DNA of 64,000 nt from positions 35,408 to 99,407 of the forward strand of contig NZ_BNBI01000022.1 in assembly GCF_014655295.1 (NCBI RefSeq), in the 5' to 3' direction. Below, piece after piece: positions 8,711 through 17,762 of this stretch; position 1 is the first letter of the stretch; every line of letters begins with the position of its first letter. The notes beneath the pieces are model-generated. The model had not been told where the DNA came from, did no database searches, and saw only the letters and a list, made by a program, of their open reading frames with translations. The position numbers and the translations under genes were made by a program. This stretch comes from Streptomyces fumanus (GTDB lineage: Bacteria > Actinomycetota > Actinomycetes > Streptomycetales > Streptomycetaceae).

Positions 8711-11100
8711 GCGGGCGGGCGAGGCTGGCGCTGGGGGCGTGGGCGGCGACGTTGATGGCGTCGTGCGCGCTGCTGCCGCTGGTCGATCCGGCGACCTGGA
8801 TCTTCCAGGCCGCGTTCCTGCTGGCGATCCAGTCCGGGGTGGGCGCCGCGGCCCGCCAGGTGCCGCTGCCCCGGCCGCTGACGGTCGCGGCCCAGGCCCT
8901 GGTGGGGCTGCTGGCGCTGACCCTGGCCTTCGCCCGTGAGCAGGCCCTGGCCGGACTGCTGCCCGGCCCCGGCACCTTCCGGCACTTCGCCGATCTGCTC
9001 CGGCAGGGCGGCGACGACATCGCGCGGTACGCGATCCCCGCGCCGCTGGAGTCCGACGGCATCCGGCTGATGCTGATCGGCGGCGTACTGGTGATCGGCC
9101 TGCTGGTGGACACCCTCGCGGTCACCTTCCGCAGCGCCGCCCCGGCCGGGCTGCCGCTGCTCGCGCTGTACTCGGTGGCGGCGGGCCTGTCCGAGGGCGG
9201 CACCGACTGGCTGTGGTTCCTGGTCGCGGCGGCCGGCTATCTGATGCTGCTGCTGATCGAGGGCCGGGACCGGCTCTCCCAGTGGGGCCGCGTCTTCGGC
9301 GGCGCCCCGCGCACCCCGGGCGGCGAACCGGCCGCCGCGACGGCACCGGTGCGCACCGGGCGGCGGATCGGCGCGGTCGCGCTCGGCGTCGCCCTGGTCG
9401 TGCCGCTCGCCCTGCCGGCGATGGACGGCGGGCTGCTCGACGGCACCGGCACCGGCGTGGGCTCCGGCGGCGGGGGCGGCGGCACCATCTCGGCGGTGAA
9501 CCCGCTGGTCTCCCTGCGCGACAGCCTGAACGTGGACGAGGACCGCCAGGTCCTCTCCCTCCGCACCAGGACCAGCGACATCTCCGACCTGTATCTGCGC
9601 ATCGTCTCCCTGGACGACTTCGACGGCACCACCTGGAAGCCGTCCAAGCGGCAGATCGTCTCCGTGCCGGACGGCACCTTCCCGCTGCCCACCGGCCTCA
9701 GCCCCGAGGTCGAGCGCACGGAGATCACCACCGCCATCTCGGCGGCGGACTGGTACGCCCAGGACTGGCTGCCGATGCCGTACCCGCCGAGCGGTGTCCG
9801 GGTCGGCGGCGAGTGGCGGTACGAGCCGGTCGGCATGACCCTGGTCGGCGACCACGGCCAGAACACGCGCGGTCTGACGTACCAGGTGCGCAGCCTCCAG
9901 GTGCGGCCCACGGCGGAGCAGCTCGCCGCCGCGCCGCGGCCCCCGGCCTCCCTGGAGAGCGAGTACACCGAGCTGCCCGACTCGCTGCCGCCGGTGGTGG
10001 CCAGGACCGCGCGGGAGGTCACCGAGGGCGCGGCCACCGCCTACGACCGGGCGGTCGCGCTCCAGGAGTACTTCGCGATCAACGGCGGATTCGAGTACGA
10101 CACCGACGTGCAGGTGGGCAGCGGCTCCCAGGCCATCGCCCGTTTCCTCAAGGAAAAGCAGGGCTTCTGCATCCACTTCTCCTTCGCCATGGCGGCGATG
10201 GCCCGTTCCCTGGACATACCGGCCCGGGTCGCGGTCGGTTTCGCGCCGGGTTCCCCGCAGACGGACGGCTCGGTGTCGGTGAGCCTCAGGGACGCCCACG
10301 CCTGGCCGGAACTGTACTTCGAGGGCGTCGGCTGGACCCGCTTCGAGCCGACCCCCAACCGCGGCTCGATGCCGGCCTACACCGTGCCGGACGCCCCGGG
10401 CACCTCCGTACCGGACGTGGCGCGGCCCTCGCGGGAGGCGTCGGAGGCGCCCTCCGCGTCGGCCTCGGCGAGCGAGAGCTGCACCGCGCAGCAGAAGAAG
10501 CTGGAGGGCTGTGCGAGCGAGTCCCCCGAGGCGGCGCTCGCCGCGGGCGACGACGGCCCGAAGTGGTACGCGCTGCTGCTGTGGGCCCTGGCGGGCCTGC
10601 TGGTGCTGGCGGTCCCGCTGTCGCCGATGCTGTGGCGGGCCCGGGCCCGGGCGGTACGGCTCGGGGCGCACGGCCGCGGCGCGGCGGACGCGGCGGCGCA
10701 CGCCCTGGCGGCCTGGCAGGAGCTGACCGACACGGCGTGGGACTACGGGATCGCGCCGGACGACTCGCAGACCCCGCGCGGGGCGGCGGCCCGGATGATC
10801 CGGCTCGGCAGGCTCGACCCGGCTGCGGCCGAGGCGGTGCACCGGGTGGCGGGCGCGGTGGAGCAGGTGCTCTACGCTCCCCGGCCGCGCCCGGCGGCGG
10901 GCCTCGCGGACGACGTCCAGCGGGTGACGGCGGGGCTGCGGGCCAGGTCCGGCCGGAGCACCCGGCTGCGGGCCCGCTTCGCCCCCCGCTCGGCGGTACG
11001 CGCGGCCTGGGCGGCCTCGGCCCGCTGGACCGCCCTGCGCCACCGCGTCCGGGCGGCCCGCCCGACCCTGCCCCGCCGACCACTGCGCCAACGGGGCTGA
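8707..11100 (+). CDS. Transglutaminase-like membrane protein (DUF3488/TgpA type)
   Basis: About 797 residues. The N-terminal ~240 residues hold several membrane helices. A long extracytoplasmic region follows with a transglutaminase-like core: Cys488 in KQGFCIHFSF, His531 in DAHAWPELYF, and an acidic residue in FEPTP near 547. A further membrane segment lies near 615-640 with a cytoplasmic tail. I chose the ATG at 8707 because GGGGAGGGG precedes it and conservation starts there. It completes the MoxR-DUF58-TGase operon, and a strong terminator follows 130 bp later. It likely modifies or cleaves envelope proteins; the substrate is unknown. Confidence 0.88.
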   Translation: MSGRARLALGAWAATLMASCALLPLVDPATWIFQAAFLLAIQSGVGAAARQVPLPRPLTVAAQALVGLLALTLAFAREQALAGLLPGPGTFRHFADLLRQGGDDIARYAIPAPLESDGIRLMLIGGVLVIGLLVDTLAVTFRSAAPAGLPLLALYSVAAGLSEGGTDWLWFLVAAAGYLMLLLIEGRDRLSQWGRVFGGAPRTPGGEPAAATAPVRTGRRIGAVALGVALVVPLALPAMDGGLLDGTGTGVGSGGGGGGTISAVNPLVSLRDSLNVDEDRQVLSLRTRTSDISDLYLRIVSLDDFDGTTWKPSKRQIVSVPDGTFPLPTGLSPEVERTEITTAISAADWYAQDWLPMPYPPSGVRVGGEWRYEPVGMTLVGDHGQNTRGLTYQVRSLQVRPTAEQLAAAPRPPASLESEYTELPDSLPPVVARTAREVTEGAATAYDRAVALQEYFAINGGFEYDTDVQVGSGSQAIARFLKEKQGFCIHFSFAMAAMARSLDIPARVAVGFAPGSPQTDGSVSVSLRDAHAWPELYFEGVGWTRFEPTPNRGSMPAYTVPDAPGTSVPDVARPSREASEAPSASASASESCTAQQKKLEGCASESPEAALAAGDDGPKWYALLLWALAGLLVLAVPLSPMLWRARARAVRLGAHGRGAADAAAHALAAWQELTDTAWDYGIAPDDSQTPRGAAARMIRLGRLDPAAAEAVHRVAGAVEQVLYAPRPRPAAGLADDVQRVTAGLRARSGRSTRLRARFAPRSAVRAAWAASARWTALRHRVRAARPTLPRRPLRQRG

Positions 11101-11230
11101 GCCCGGGGCCCGGCGGCCCCGCGCTCGCTCCCTGCGGGGAGTGCCCCGGCTGTGCCGCTGCTCAGGGCGCGGGCGCGGGGCCGGCGTCGTTCTTCGCGTC
11201 GCGGGCGCGGGCCGCCATCTCTGGGGTATG

Positions 11231-11273
11231 CGTGAGAGGGGTGACCACCTCGCCGGTGGTCACCCCTCTCACG
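11231..11273. terminator. Bidirectional hairpin terminator between convergent genes
   Basis: A perfect 19-bp stem (11231-11249 with 11255-11273) closes a five-base TCGCC loop. It sits between the plus-strand transglutaminase gene and the minus-strand DUF3040 gene and can serve both. There is no long T-tract, which is usual in Streptomyces. Confidence 0.9.
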
Positions 11274-11301
11274 TACGTCTTTCCTGGCGCCGCCCGCCGG
11301 G

Positions 11302-11703
11302 CTAACGGCCGCCCTGCTGCTCGTCGCGGCGGCGCTGCCAGCGCTCCTCGATGCGGTCCATCATGGAGCGCCTCGGGCGTCCCTGACGGCGGCCGTGCGG
11401 CGCCGCTCCGGCGGCGGGCTGCTCACCCGGTTTGGGAGCCTTGCGCCATCCGGTCACCGCCAGGACGGCACAGCCCAGCATGACGAGGAATCCCACCACA
11501 CTGAGCCAGACCTGCTGGGCGACCATACCGGCCATGAGGAGCGCAATACCTACGAGGAAGCCCGCGACCGCCTGGTAGACCCGTCGCCGGGTGTACGTAC
11601 GCAGCCCGCTTCCCTCGAGCGCTGTCGCGAACTTGGGATCTTCGGCGTACAGCGCTCGCTCCATCTGCTCGAGCATGCGCTGCTCGTGCTCCGAGAGCGG
11701 CAC
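11302..11703 (-). CDS. DUF3040 domain-containing small membrane protein
   Basis: 133-residue protein with the DUF3040 hallmark N-terminus MPLSEHEQRMLEQMERALY and AEDPKFA, followed by two membrane helices (about 43-62 and 66-84) and a basic Arg/Gln/Pro-rich cytoplasmic tail. The GTG start has a good AGGAGG site five bases upstream. DUF3040 proteins are widespread in actinobacteria and have no defined biochemical role that I know of. It is transcribed alone, convergent with the MoxR operon. Confidence 0.9.
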   Translation of the reverse strand: MPLSEHEQRMLEQMERALYAEDPKFATALEGSGLRTYTRRRVYQAVAGFLVGIALLMAGMVAQQVWLSVVGFLVMLGCAVLAVTGWRKAPKPGEQPAAGAAPHGRRQGRPRRSMMDRIEERWQRRRDEQQGGR

Positions 11704-11980
11704 GGAGTCCTCCTCATCGTGCAGTCGCCGGGGCGACCCGGGGGGGTCCCTTCAGGATAGGCAGGGAATCGCCCCCGTGAAACCCGCCCCTCTACGCCAA
11801 TTGGCCAACCGGACTCCGTCATGGCCGTCCCGGCTCGCTGAGGTTCCCATTCCCCGGCGGCCGACCCGTCATGCCGAGCGGTCTCCCTCGATCATACGGC
11901 TCCGGGCCCCCGTTCGGGGGTCCTGTGGCGTACTCCATGTGCCCGCAACCCGCTGATCAACGGCCGGTCCCGGGGGTGAC

Positions 11981-12760
11981 TCAGGCCCCTGTCGTCCCGT
12001 CCGCCCCAACGGTCTCACCGAGCACATGGAGCTGGGTGGCCACGGAGTGGAAGGCCGGCAGTTCGGCCGCGGCGGCCTCCAGCTTCAGCAGCGCGTCCAG
12101 GGCGCCGGGTTCGGTGTCCACCAGCACGCCGGGGACCAGGTCCGCGAAGACCCGCACCCCGTGCACGGCAGCCACCCGGAGGCCGGCGCCCTCGACCAGT
12201 CCGGTGAGCTGTTCGGCGGTGAAGCGGCGCGGCACGGGGTCACCCGAGCCCCAGCGTCCGTCCGGGTCACCGAGGGCCTGCCGGGCCTCCGTGAAGTGCC
12301 CGGCGAGGGCGCGGGCCAGCACGGCGCCGCCGAGCCCGGCGGCGAGCAGGCTGAGGACGCCGTCGGCGCGCAGCGCGGCCACCGCGTTGCGGACGCCCTC
12401 GGCGGGGTCGTCGACGTACTCCAGGACGCCGTGGCACAGCACCGCGTCGTAGCCGCCGCGCTCGGCCACGTCGAACAGGCCGTGGGCGTCGCCCTGGACG
12501 CCGCGCACCCGGTCGTCGACGCCGGCCTCGGCGGCCCGGCGCTCCAGCGCGAAGAGCGCGTTGGGGCTGGGGTCGACGACGGTGACGCGGTGCCCGAGGC
12601 GGGCCAGGGGCACGGCGAACTTGCCGCTGCCGCCTCCGGTGTCGAGGACGTCCAGCGCCTGCCGGCCCGTGGCCTTGACCCGGCGGTCGAGGGCGTCCTG
12701 GAGGACCTCCCAGACCACGGCGGTACGGAGGGAGGCGCGGGGGCGCGACGGGTCCGACAC
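11981..12760 (-). CDS. SAM-dependent class I methyltransferase
   Basis: 259-residue soluble protein with a class I Rossmann methyltransferase fold. Motif I is VLDTGGGSGKFAVPLARLG (38-56), with an acidic residue in VVDPSPNALF (Asp63) for the SAM ribose, then VLCHGVLEYVDDP as motif IV. The substrate cannot be read from the sequence. The GTG start has an AGGAG about nine bases upstream. The 277 bp between it and DUF3040 hold no gene that I can support. Confidence 0.85.
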   Translation of the reverse strand: MSDPSRPRASLRTAVVWEVLQDALDRRVKATGRQALDVLDTGGGSGKFAVPLARLGHRVTVVDPSPNALFALERRAAEAGVDDRVRGVQGDAHGLFDVAERGGYDAVLCHGVLEYVDDPAEGVRNAVAALRADGVLSLLAAGLGGAVLARALAGHFTEARQALGDPDGRWGSGDPVPRRFTAEQLTGLVEGAGLRVAAVHGVRVFADLVPGVLVDTEPGALDALLKLEAAAAELPAFHSVATQLHVLGETVGADGTTGA

Positions 12761-12898
12761 GGCAGTTGACTCCTCGGCGCGAACGGGGTGCCGCCCCGGC
12801 CGGGTCCGGCGGGGGCGGGCGGGCTTCAGGCGCCCTCCACCCTATTGCCTCGGCCGCCGTGCCTGGTCACCCCGGTGGACGGGGCGGGCCGGGCGGGC

Positions 12899-13462
12899 TC
12901 ACCCCGCGTCCGGTATGCCGCGGCCCCGGGCGCCGGTGCCCGGCCGGTCGGTGTCGGGGCGGGGCTGCGGGAGGACCGGCTGGAGGACGAGCATCCGCTC
13001 CACCAGACGCAGGAACATCGCCACGTCCCGGATCAGGTCGTCGGCGTCCCGGCTGCTGGCCGCGCCCTTGATGCCCGCCTCGGCCCGGGCGCGGCGCCGG
13101 GCCCCGGACGCGAACAGCGCGCTCCACTCGGACAGCTCGGGCGCGATCTCGGGGAGCACCTCCCAGGCGCTGCGGATGCGGGCGCGGGCCCGGGGCGTGG
13201 TCTCGGGGCGCCCCCGCGCGGCGAGCACGGCGGCGGCGGTGCGCAGGGCGGCGAGGTGCGCCTGCGCGTACCGCTCGTTGGGGGTGTCGAGGACGGTGGC
13301 CTCGTCCAGTCCGGCGCGGGCCTGGGCGAGCAGGTCAAGGGCGGCGGGCGGGGCCGTGGCCCGGCGCAGCACGGGGTGGACGTCGCTCGCCGGCCCGGTC
13401 AGTGAGGGGGCAGGGCCGGCGGCGCGGCGCCGACGGGCGGCGGCTGCGGACGAGTTGGCCAT
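12899..13462 (-). CDS. SAV_6107 family HEPN domain-containing protein
   Basis: 187-residue protein rich in Ala and Arg. The segment from ALDLLAQARAGLDEA through ERYAQAHLAALRTAAAVLAARG and the helix ending DLIRDVAMFLRLVERML match the actinomycete HEPN-like family named after SAV_6107. HEPN folds are all-helical and in other families act as RNases or bind nucleotides, but the Rx4-6H catalytic motif is not obvious here. The ATG at 13462 is set by an AGGAGG six bases upstream. A perfect inverted repeat ACAGCAC-N5-GTGCTGT (13487-13505) lies about 25 bp upstream of the start and could be an operator. Confidence 0.75.
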   Translation of the reverse strand: MANSSAAAARRRRAAGPAPSLTGPASDVHPVLRRATAPPAALDLLAQARAGLDEATVLDTPNERYAQAHLAALRTAAAVLAARGRPETTPRARARIRSAWEVLPEIAPELSEWSALFASGARRRARAEAGIKGAASSRDADDLIRDVAMFLRLVERMLVLQPVLPQPRPDTDRPGTGARGRGIPDAG

Positions 13463-14117
13463 GACGAACCTCCTGTCGTCGCTGTGACAGCACACGGAGT
13501 GCTGTATGTGCCCATCGTGCGGTATGCCACTGACAATCCGTTCTGACCTGGTCTTTTGCCCCTCGGGCGGCGATTCAGTCCCGGGCTCCGGCGCGGACGG
13601 GGCCGACGAGCCGCGGGGCGGCGGGGCCGCGGGACGGCGGGGCGGCAGGGCCGCGGGGCCGCGGGACGGCGGGCGGCAGGGCCGCGGGACGGCGGGGCCG
13701 TGGGGCCGCGGCGAGGGCAACGGGAAAGCGCCGGTCCACGATGGCCGCGTCCCCCGCGGGCCCTCGCCGACCGGCGCTCCCTGTTGCTCCCCCGTACGTT
13801 CCCCCGTCGGACCCCCGTTTTCTCGGTCGTCCCCCGGGTTCCCCCTGTCTCGCTCCCGCCGACCGCGGCCGGCGGAAGGAGCGGATCGCGGACCCGGTCC
13901 GTTCCGGCGCCCCGTGTCGCCGGTGCCGGACCGTGCCCCTCTCCGTGCCCCCTACTTTCCCGTCCGCGCAGGTCGCGGCCCATCCGCGCGACTACTCAAC
14001 TCCCCGGCTAGGTACGCGTACTCACCCCTGCGTACCCCGCCCCGCACGGTCCGGGATCGCCGCAGGTCAGGGGCCCGGCGGGCCGGGCTGTCGGTGGTGG
14101 CCGATAAAGTCCCCGGC
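13463..14117. other. 655-bp divergent intergenic region with GC-rich tandem repeats and a MacR-like site
   Basis: No gene is supported here. From about 13610 to 13712 the DNA is built of imperfect repeats of GGCCGCGGGACGGCGGG joined by CGGCAG-type linkers (about three copies). The rest is C/T-rich. At 14009-14024 there is a palindromic TAGGTACGCGTACTCA. Just before the FAD oxidoreductase start GCCGATAA occurs, which could be its -10 region. Confidence 0.6.
13487..13505. promoter_or_regulatory. Operator-like inverted repeat upstream of the HEPN gene
   Basis: ACAGCAC and GTGCTGT are separated by five bases and form a perfect 7-bp dyad 25 bp upstream of the HEPN start codon. It does not match the actinobacterial LexA box (GAAC-N4-GTTC). 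The binding factor is unknown. Confidence 0.4.
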
Positions 14118-15641
14118 ATGGCACGGATTGCGGTGATCGGCGCCGGGATGGGCGCGATGGCGGGGGCCGCCCGGCTGGCCGTCGCGGGCCACCGGGTGGT
14201 GGTGTACGAGCGTACGCAGACGTACGGCGGGGCGGTGCGCGGCTTCGAGCGGGACGGCTTCCGCTTCGACACCGGCCCCGGTCTGCTGCCGCTGCCCGCG
14301 GTCTGGCGGGACCTGTTCCTGAAGACCGGCAGGGAGCCGCTGGAGAGCCACGTGGAGGCGGTGCAGGTCGACCCGTCCGCGCGGCACGTGTTCGCGGACG
14401 GCACCGAGGCCGCGCTGCCCAACGCCTCCCGCGCGGGCGTCGTCGCCGCCCTGGACACGGCCCTCGGGGCGGGTGCCGGGCAGCGCTGGGGCGACTTCCT
14501 GGTGCGGGCCCGGGAGTCCTGGGACCGCACCCGCAGACCCCTCCTGGAGGAGCCCCTGTGGCCGAACTGGCGGGTGCTGGCCGAGCGCGAGCCCTACCCG
14601 GCGGTGCCGCACAAGCGGCTGCTGCGCACCCGGCGGGCGGGCACGCTCGCCGAGATCGGCGCGTGGGAGCTGCGCGACCCCCGGCTGGCCGCCCTGCTGG
14701 AGAGCCACGCCCTGGCGTACGGCCTGGACCCGCGCACCACCCCGGCGAGCGCGGCCGTCCTGCCCTACATGGAGCACGCCTTCGGCACCTGGTACGTCCG
14801 CGGCGGGATGCGTGAGCTGGCCCGAGCGGTGTACGAGCGGTGCCTGGCCCGCGGGGTGGAGTTCCGCTTCGGCACCGAGGTCACGGCGGTCGTGGAGAAG
14901 GACGGCCGGGCGGCCGGCGTGGAGCTGGCCGGCGGCGAGGCCGCGGAGGCCGACTTCGTGGTGGCCGGTGTGGCACCGGACGTCCTGGACCGCGTCGCCG
15001 GCGGTCTGGCGGAGCGCGCTGCCGGTGAGGTCCCGGCGCGGCGGTCGGCGGCGAGCCGGCTCACGGTGCTGCTGGCACTGCGGGGCGCCCGCCCCGAGGG
15101 CACCGCGCACCGCACGGTGGTGCACGCGCCGGACCGGGACGCCGAGTTGGCGTCCGTGTTCGACGGGGCGCCGGGTCCGTCCGCGCGCCCGACGGTGACC
15201 GTGCTGCGGCCGGACGACCCGGCGCTGGTCCCCGACGCCGGGCACGAGGCGGTCGTGCTCTCGGCGACGGTACCGGCGGCCTTGGGTGCCGCCGCGGACC
15301 CCGGGAGCCGGTCCGGGGATCCGGCAGCCGGGGCCGAGGAGCTGATCACCGCGGCCACGCGCGCGATACCGGGGCTGCGCGACCGGCTGCTCTGGCACGA
15401 GGTGCGCACCCCGGCCGACATCGAGGCGGCGACCGGCGCGGCGGGCGGCGCGGTCCCGGCGCCGGCGCTGGCCGCGGCCGGCGGACGGTTGCTGCACCCG
15501 GCGAACGGCACCCGCACACCGGGCCTGTTCACCGTGGGCGGCTGGTCGCACCCGGGCGGCGGGCTGCCGCACGCCGGGATGTCGGGCGCGCTGGTGGCCG
15601 GACTGATCGTGGAGGGACCGGAGTTCCGGGGCTCGCAGTGA
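14118..15641 (+). CDS. FAD-dependent oxidoreductase of the phytoene desaturase (CrtI-like) family
   Basis: 507-residue flavoprotein. The N-terminus holds the dinucleotide-binding motif VIGAGMGAMAGAARLA (6-21) with Glu31 (VYER) for the adenosine ribose, followed by GGAVRGF and FDTGPGLLPLP. The C-terminus has the second FAD motif LFTVGGWSHPGGGLPHAGMS. This matches CrtI-type amine oxidase/desaturase proteins. There is no carotenoid cluster nearby, so the substrate is open; it could be an uncharacterised lipid or isoprenoid oxidoreductase. There is no ribosome site, and the start may be leaderless. Neighbours are transcribed in the opposite direction. Confidence 0.83.
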   Translation: MARIAVIGAGMGAMAGAARLAVAGHRVVVYERTQTYGGAVRGFERDGFRFDTGPGLLPLPAVWRDLFLKTGREPLESHVEAVQVDPSARHVFADGTEAALPNASRAGVVAALDTALGAGAGQRWGDFLVRARESWDRTRRPLLEEPLWPNWRVLAEREPYPAVPHKRLLRTRRAGTLAEIGAWELRDPRLAALLESHALAYGLDPRTTPASAAVLPYMEHAFGTWYVRGGMRELARAVYERCLARGVEFRFGTEVTAVVEKDGRAAGVELAGGEAAEADFVVAGVAPDVLDRVAGGLAERAAGEVPARRSAASRLTVLLALRGARPEGTAHRTVVHAPDRDAELASVFDGAPGPSARPTVTVLRPDDPALVPDAGHEAVVLSATVPAALGAAADPGSRSGDPAAGAEELITAATRAIPGLRDRLLWHEVRTPADIEAATGAAGGAVPAPALAAAGGRLLHPANGTRTPGLFTVGGWSHPGGGLPHAGMSGALVAGLIVEGPEFRGSQ

Positions 15642-15742
15642 GAACCCGCACCCCGTGACGGACCGTCAGTTCCGACTGAACTCCCGCCCCGGGGCTCGCG
15701 GGGAGATCCGAGCCGCGCCCGCCCCGTGGCTCTCCGTCAGGA

Positions 15743-16717
15743 TCAGAAGCGGTACTGCTCGTCGAACCCGTGCCCCTGGCTCTGGCCCTGGTTCTGCCCT
15801 TGGCCCTGACCCTGCCCGTCGCCGTGGTACGGCGGGTACGGCTGCTCGGGCGGGAGTTCGCCGCCGTAGGAGCCGTCGGTGCTGCGCTGCTGCGGCACCC
15901 AGACGCCGCCCGCCGGGGTCTGGTCGCCGTAGCCGCCGGTGGCGTACGGGTCCTGCGGGTAGCTCTGCGGGTACTCCTGCGAGCCGTACGGCGGCTGCGC
16001 CCCGGCGCCGGTGTCGTACCCGGTGCCGTACGGGGCCCCGCCGTAGGTGTGGGCACCACCGATGTACGGGTCGGAGTAGGCGGCGTACTGCTGCTGGTCG
16101 GCGCCGTCGTAGCCGTACCCCTGCTGGGGGTAGCCGGAGGGGTCGTAGGCGTAGGAAGCGTCGGCGGCCGGGGCGTGCTGGTCGTGGCCGTAGCCCGCGC
16201 CGCCGTAGGTGTCGTAGGAGGCGGAGTCCTCGGGCATCGGCTGCGGTGCGTAGACGGCGGTGGTCTCCGCGGCCGTGGGGTCGGCGGGGCGGGCGGGGGT
16301 GAAGACGTCGTCCCGGTCGTGGTCGTGGTCGTAGGCGCCGGCGCCGTGGTCCGGGGCGGGGGCGTCGTGGCCGGGGGCGGCCGCGTCCGGTCCGGGGACC
16401 TCCGACGGCGGTTCCTGGTGGCCCCGTTCGGGGCGGCGGCGCTTGCTGCCGACCAGGCCGGCCGGGGCGTTGACCGCCCAGCCGGAGGCGAAGCCGCGGC
16501 GGAACGACAGGGTGACGTAGGTCTGGCCGACCGCGAAGGCCGCCGCGCCGAGTCCGATGACCACGACCGACGCGATCGCCACTCCGGCCACCACACCGAG
16601 GAAGCCGGCGAAGGCGAGCAGCCGCCAGCGCAGCCGTGCCTTGTACTGCAGCAGCACCTCACCGAGCAGCCACAGCGCGACGATGCCGAACGCGATGTAG
16701 AGGACCGTCCAGCCCAT
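15743..16717 (-). CDS. Two-helix membrane protein with a long G/Y/Q-rich tail
   Basis: 324 residues. Residues 1-70 hold two hydrophobic segments (MGWTVLYIAFGIVALWLLGE, and LLAFAGFLGVVAGVAIASVV with its continuation) around a basic loop. Residues 95-324 are of very low complexity: His/Asp repeats (DHDHDRDD), many Tyr-Gly-Gln tripeptides and a terminal GQGQGQNQGQSQGHG run. The tail is predicted to be disordered and cytoplasmic or surface-facing. The ATG has a GGAGAGGGG site upstream. I recognise no function. Such tails in actinomycete membrane proteins often act as scaffolds, but that is inference. Confidence 0.8.
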   Translation of the reverse strand: MGWTVLYIAFGIVALWLLGEVLLQYKARLRWRLLAFAGFLGVVAGVAIASVVVIGLGAAAFAVGQTYVTLSFRRGFASGWAVNAPAGLVGSKRRRPERGHQEPPSEVPGPDAAAPGHDAPAPDHGAGAYDHDHDRDDVFTPARPADPTAAETTAVYAPQPMPEDSASYDTYGGAGYGHDQHAPAADASYAYDPSGYPQQGYGYDGADQQQYAAYSDPYIGGAHTYGGAPYGTGYDTGAGAQPPYGSQEYPQSYPQDPYATGGYGDQTPAGGVWVPQQRSTDGSYGGELPPEQPYPPYHGDGQGQGQGQNQGQSQGHGFDEQYRF

Positions 16718-16773
16718 GTACGCCCCTCTCCCAGTGACCGCTACGCAGTGTGTCGCATGTACGTGCGGCCGGT

Positions 16774-17697
16774 CTAGGCCCGCGGTGGCTGGTGCAGGCC
16801 GAGGTTCTCGTAGATCTCCAGCGTCGCCGTGGAGTTGTTGAGCGTGATGAAGTGCAGTCCGGGCACACCCTCGGCCAGCAGTCGCGCGCAGAACTCCGTG
16901 GCGAACTCGATGCCAATGGAGCGTACAGCGGTCGGATCGTCCTTTGCTGTGAGGATCCGTTCTTTCAACGCGGCCGGGAACGAGGCGTTGCTGAGCTTGG
17001 GCAGCCTTTCCAGCATTTTCACACTGGTCACCGGCATGACCTCGGGGATGATCGGGGTCGCGCAGCCGGCCGCCGCCACCCGGTCGCGCAGGCGCAGGTA
17101 CGACTCGGGGTGGAAGAACATCTGGGTGATCGCGTAGTCGGCGCCGGCCCGGCACTTGTCGACGAAGTGCCCCAGGTCGGTGTCCGGGTCGGCGGAGCGC
17201 GGGTGCATCTCCGGGAAGGCGGCCACGCCGACGCAGAAGTCGCCGGACTCCTTGATGAGTTCGACGAGCTCGGCGGCGTAGGTCAGGCCCTGGGGGTGCG
17301 GGACCCAGTCGGCCGTGGGGTCGCCGGGCGGGTCGCCGCGCACGGCGAGCATGTTGCGGATGCCCGCGTCGGCGTACTGGCCGATGATGTTGCGCAGCTC
17401 CGCCACGGAGTGGTCGACCGCGGTGAGGTGGGCGACGGGGGTGAGGGTGGTGTCGGCGACGATCTGCTGGGTCTCCCGGACCGTGCCGGCCCGGGTGGAA
17501 CCGCCCGCCCCGTACGTGACGGAGACGAAGTCCGGAGCGACCGCCTCCACCCTGCGCAGCGCGCTCCACAGGTTCTTCTCGCCCTTGGCCGTCTTCGGCG
17601 CGGAGAACTCGAACGAGTACGTCGTCTTGCCGGACGCGAGCATGTCACGGACGGTGCGTGCGCGATCAGTCCTGGTGGACGCGGTTCCGAGGGCCAT
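16774..17697 (-). CDS. metF: Methylenetetrahydrofolate reductase
   Basis: 307-residue flavoenzyme that reduces 5,10-methylene-THF to 5-methyl-THF, feeding methionine synthesis in the cytoplasm. Family motifs are FEFSAPKT with catalytic Glu30, FVSVTYGAGGSTR (58-69) and AVRGDPP. The length suits the bacterial single-domain TIM barrel. No ribosome site precedes the ATG; instead a TAACCT -10 lies six bases before it, so the mRNA is probably leaderless. thiE lies 65 bp upstream on the same strand. Confidence 0.94.
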   Translation of the reverse strand: MALGTASTRTDRARTVRDMLASGKTTYSFEFSAPKTAKGEKNLWSALRRVEAVAPDFVSVTYGAGGSTRAGTVRETQQIVADTTLTPVAHLTAVDHSVAELRNIIGQYADAGIRNMLAVRGDPPGDPTADWVPHPQGLTYAAELVELIKESGDFCVGVAAFPEMHPRSADPDTDLGHFVDKCRAGADYAITQMFFHPESYLRLRDRVAAAGCATPIIPEVMPVTSVKMLERLPKLSNASFPAALKERILTAKDDPTAVRSIGIEFATEFCARLLAEGVPGLHFITLNNSTATLEIYENLGLHQPPRA

Positions 17698-17703
17698 ACC
17701 GGC

Positions 17704-17732
17704 AGGTTAGCCAGGGCGCGCCGGTCCCCCAA
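17704..17732 (-). promoter_or_regulatory. Leaderless metF promoter
   Basis: On the minus strand TTGGGG (17732-17727) and TAACCT (17709-17704) are 17 bp apart. Six bases separate the -10 from the metF ATG, so transcription would start at or next to the A of the start codon. Confidence 0.5.
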
Positions 17733-17762
17733 CCGGAAGCGAAGGATTGTCCGAATTGTCGA

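Noticed and set aside
13487..13505. ACAGCAC-N5-GTGCTGT as a LexA (SOS) box
   Set aside because: Actinobacterial LexA sites have GAAC-N4-GTTC; this dyad lacks that core.
14085..14107. GCCGATAA before the FAD oxidoreductase as a sigma-WhiG promoter
   Set aside because: The -10 matches but no TAAA lies 14-16 bp upstream; the -35 position is GGCC.
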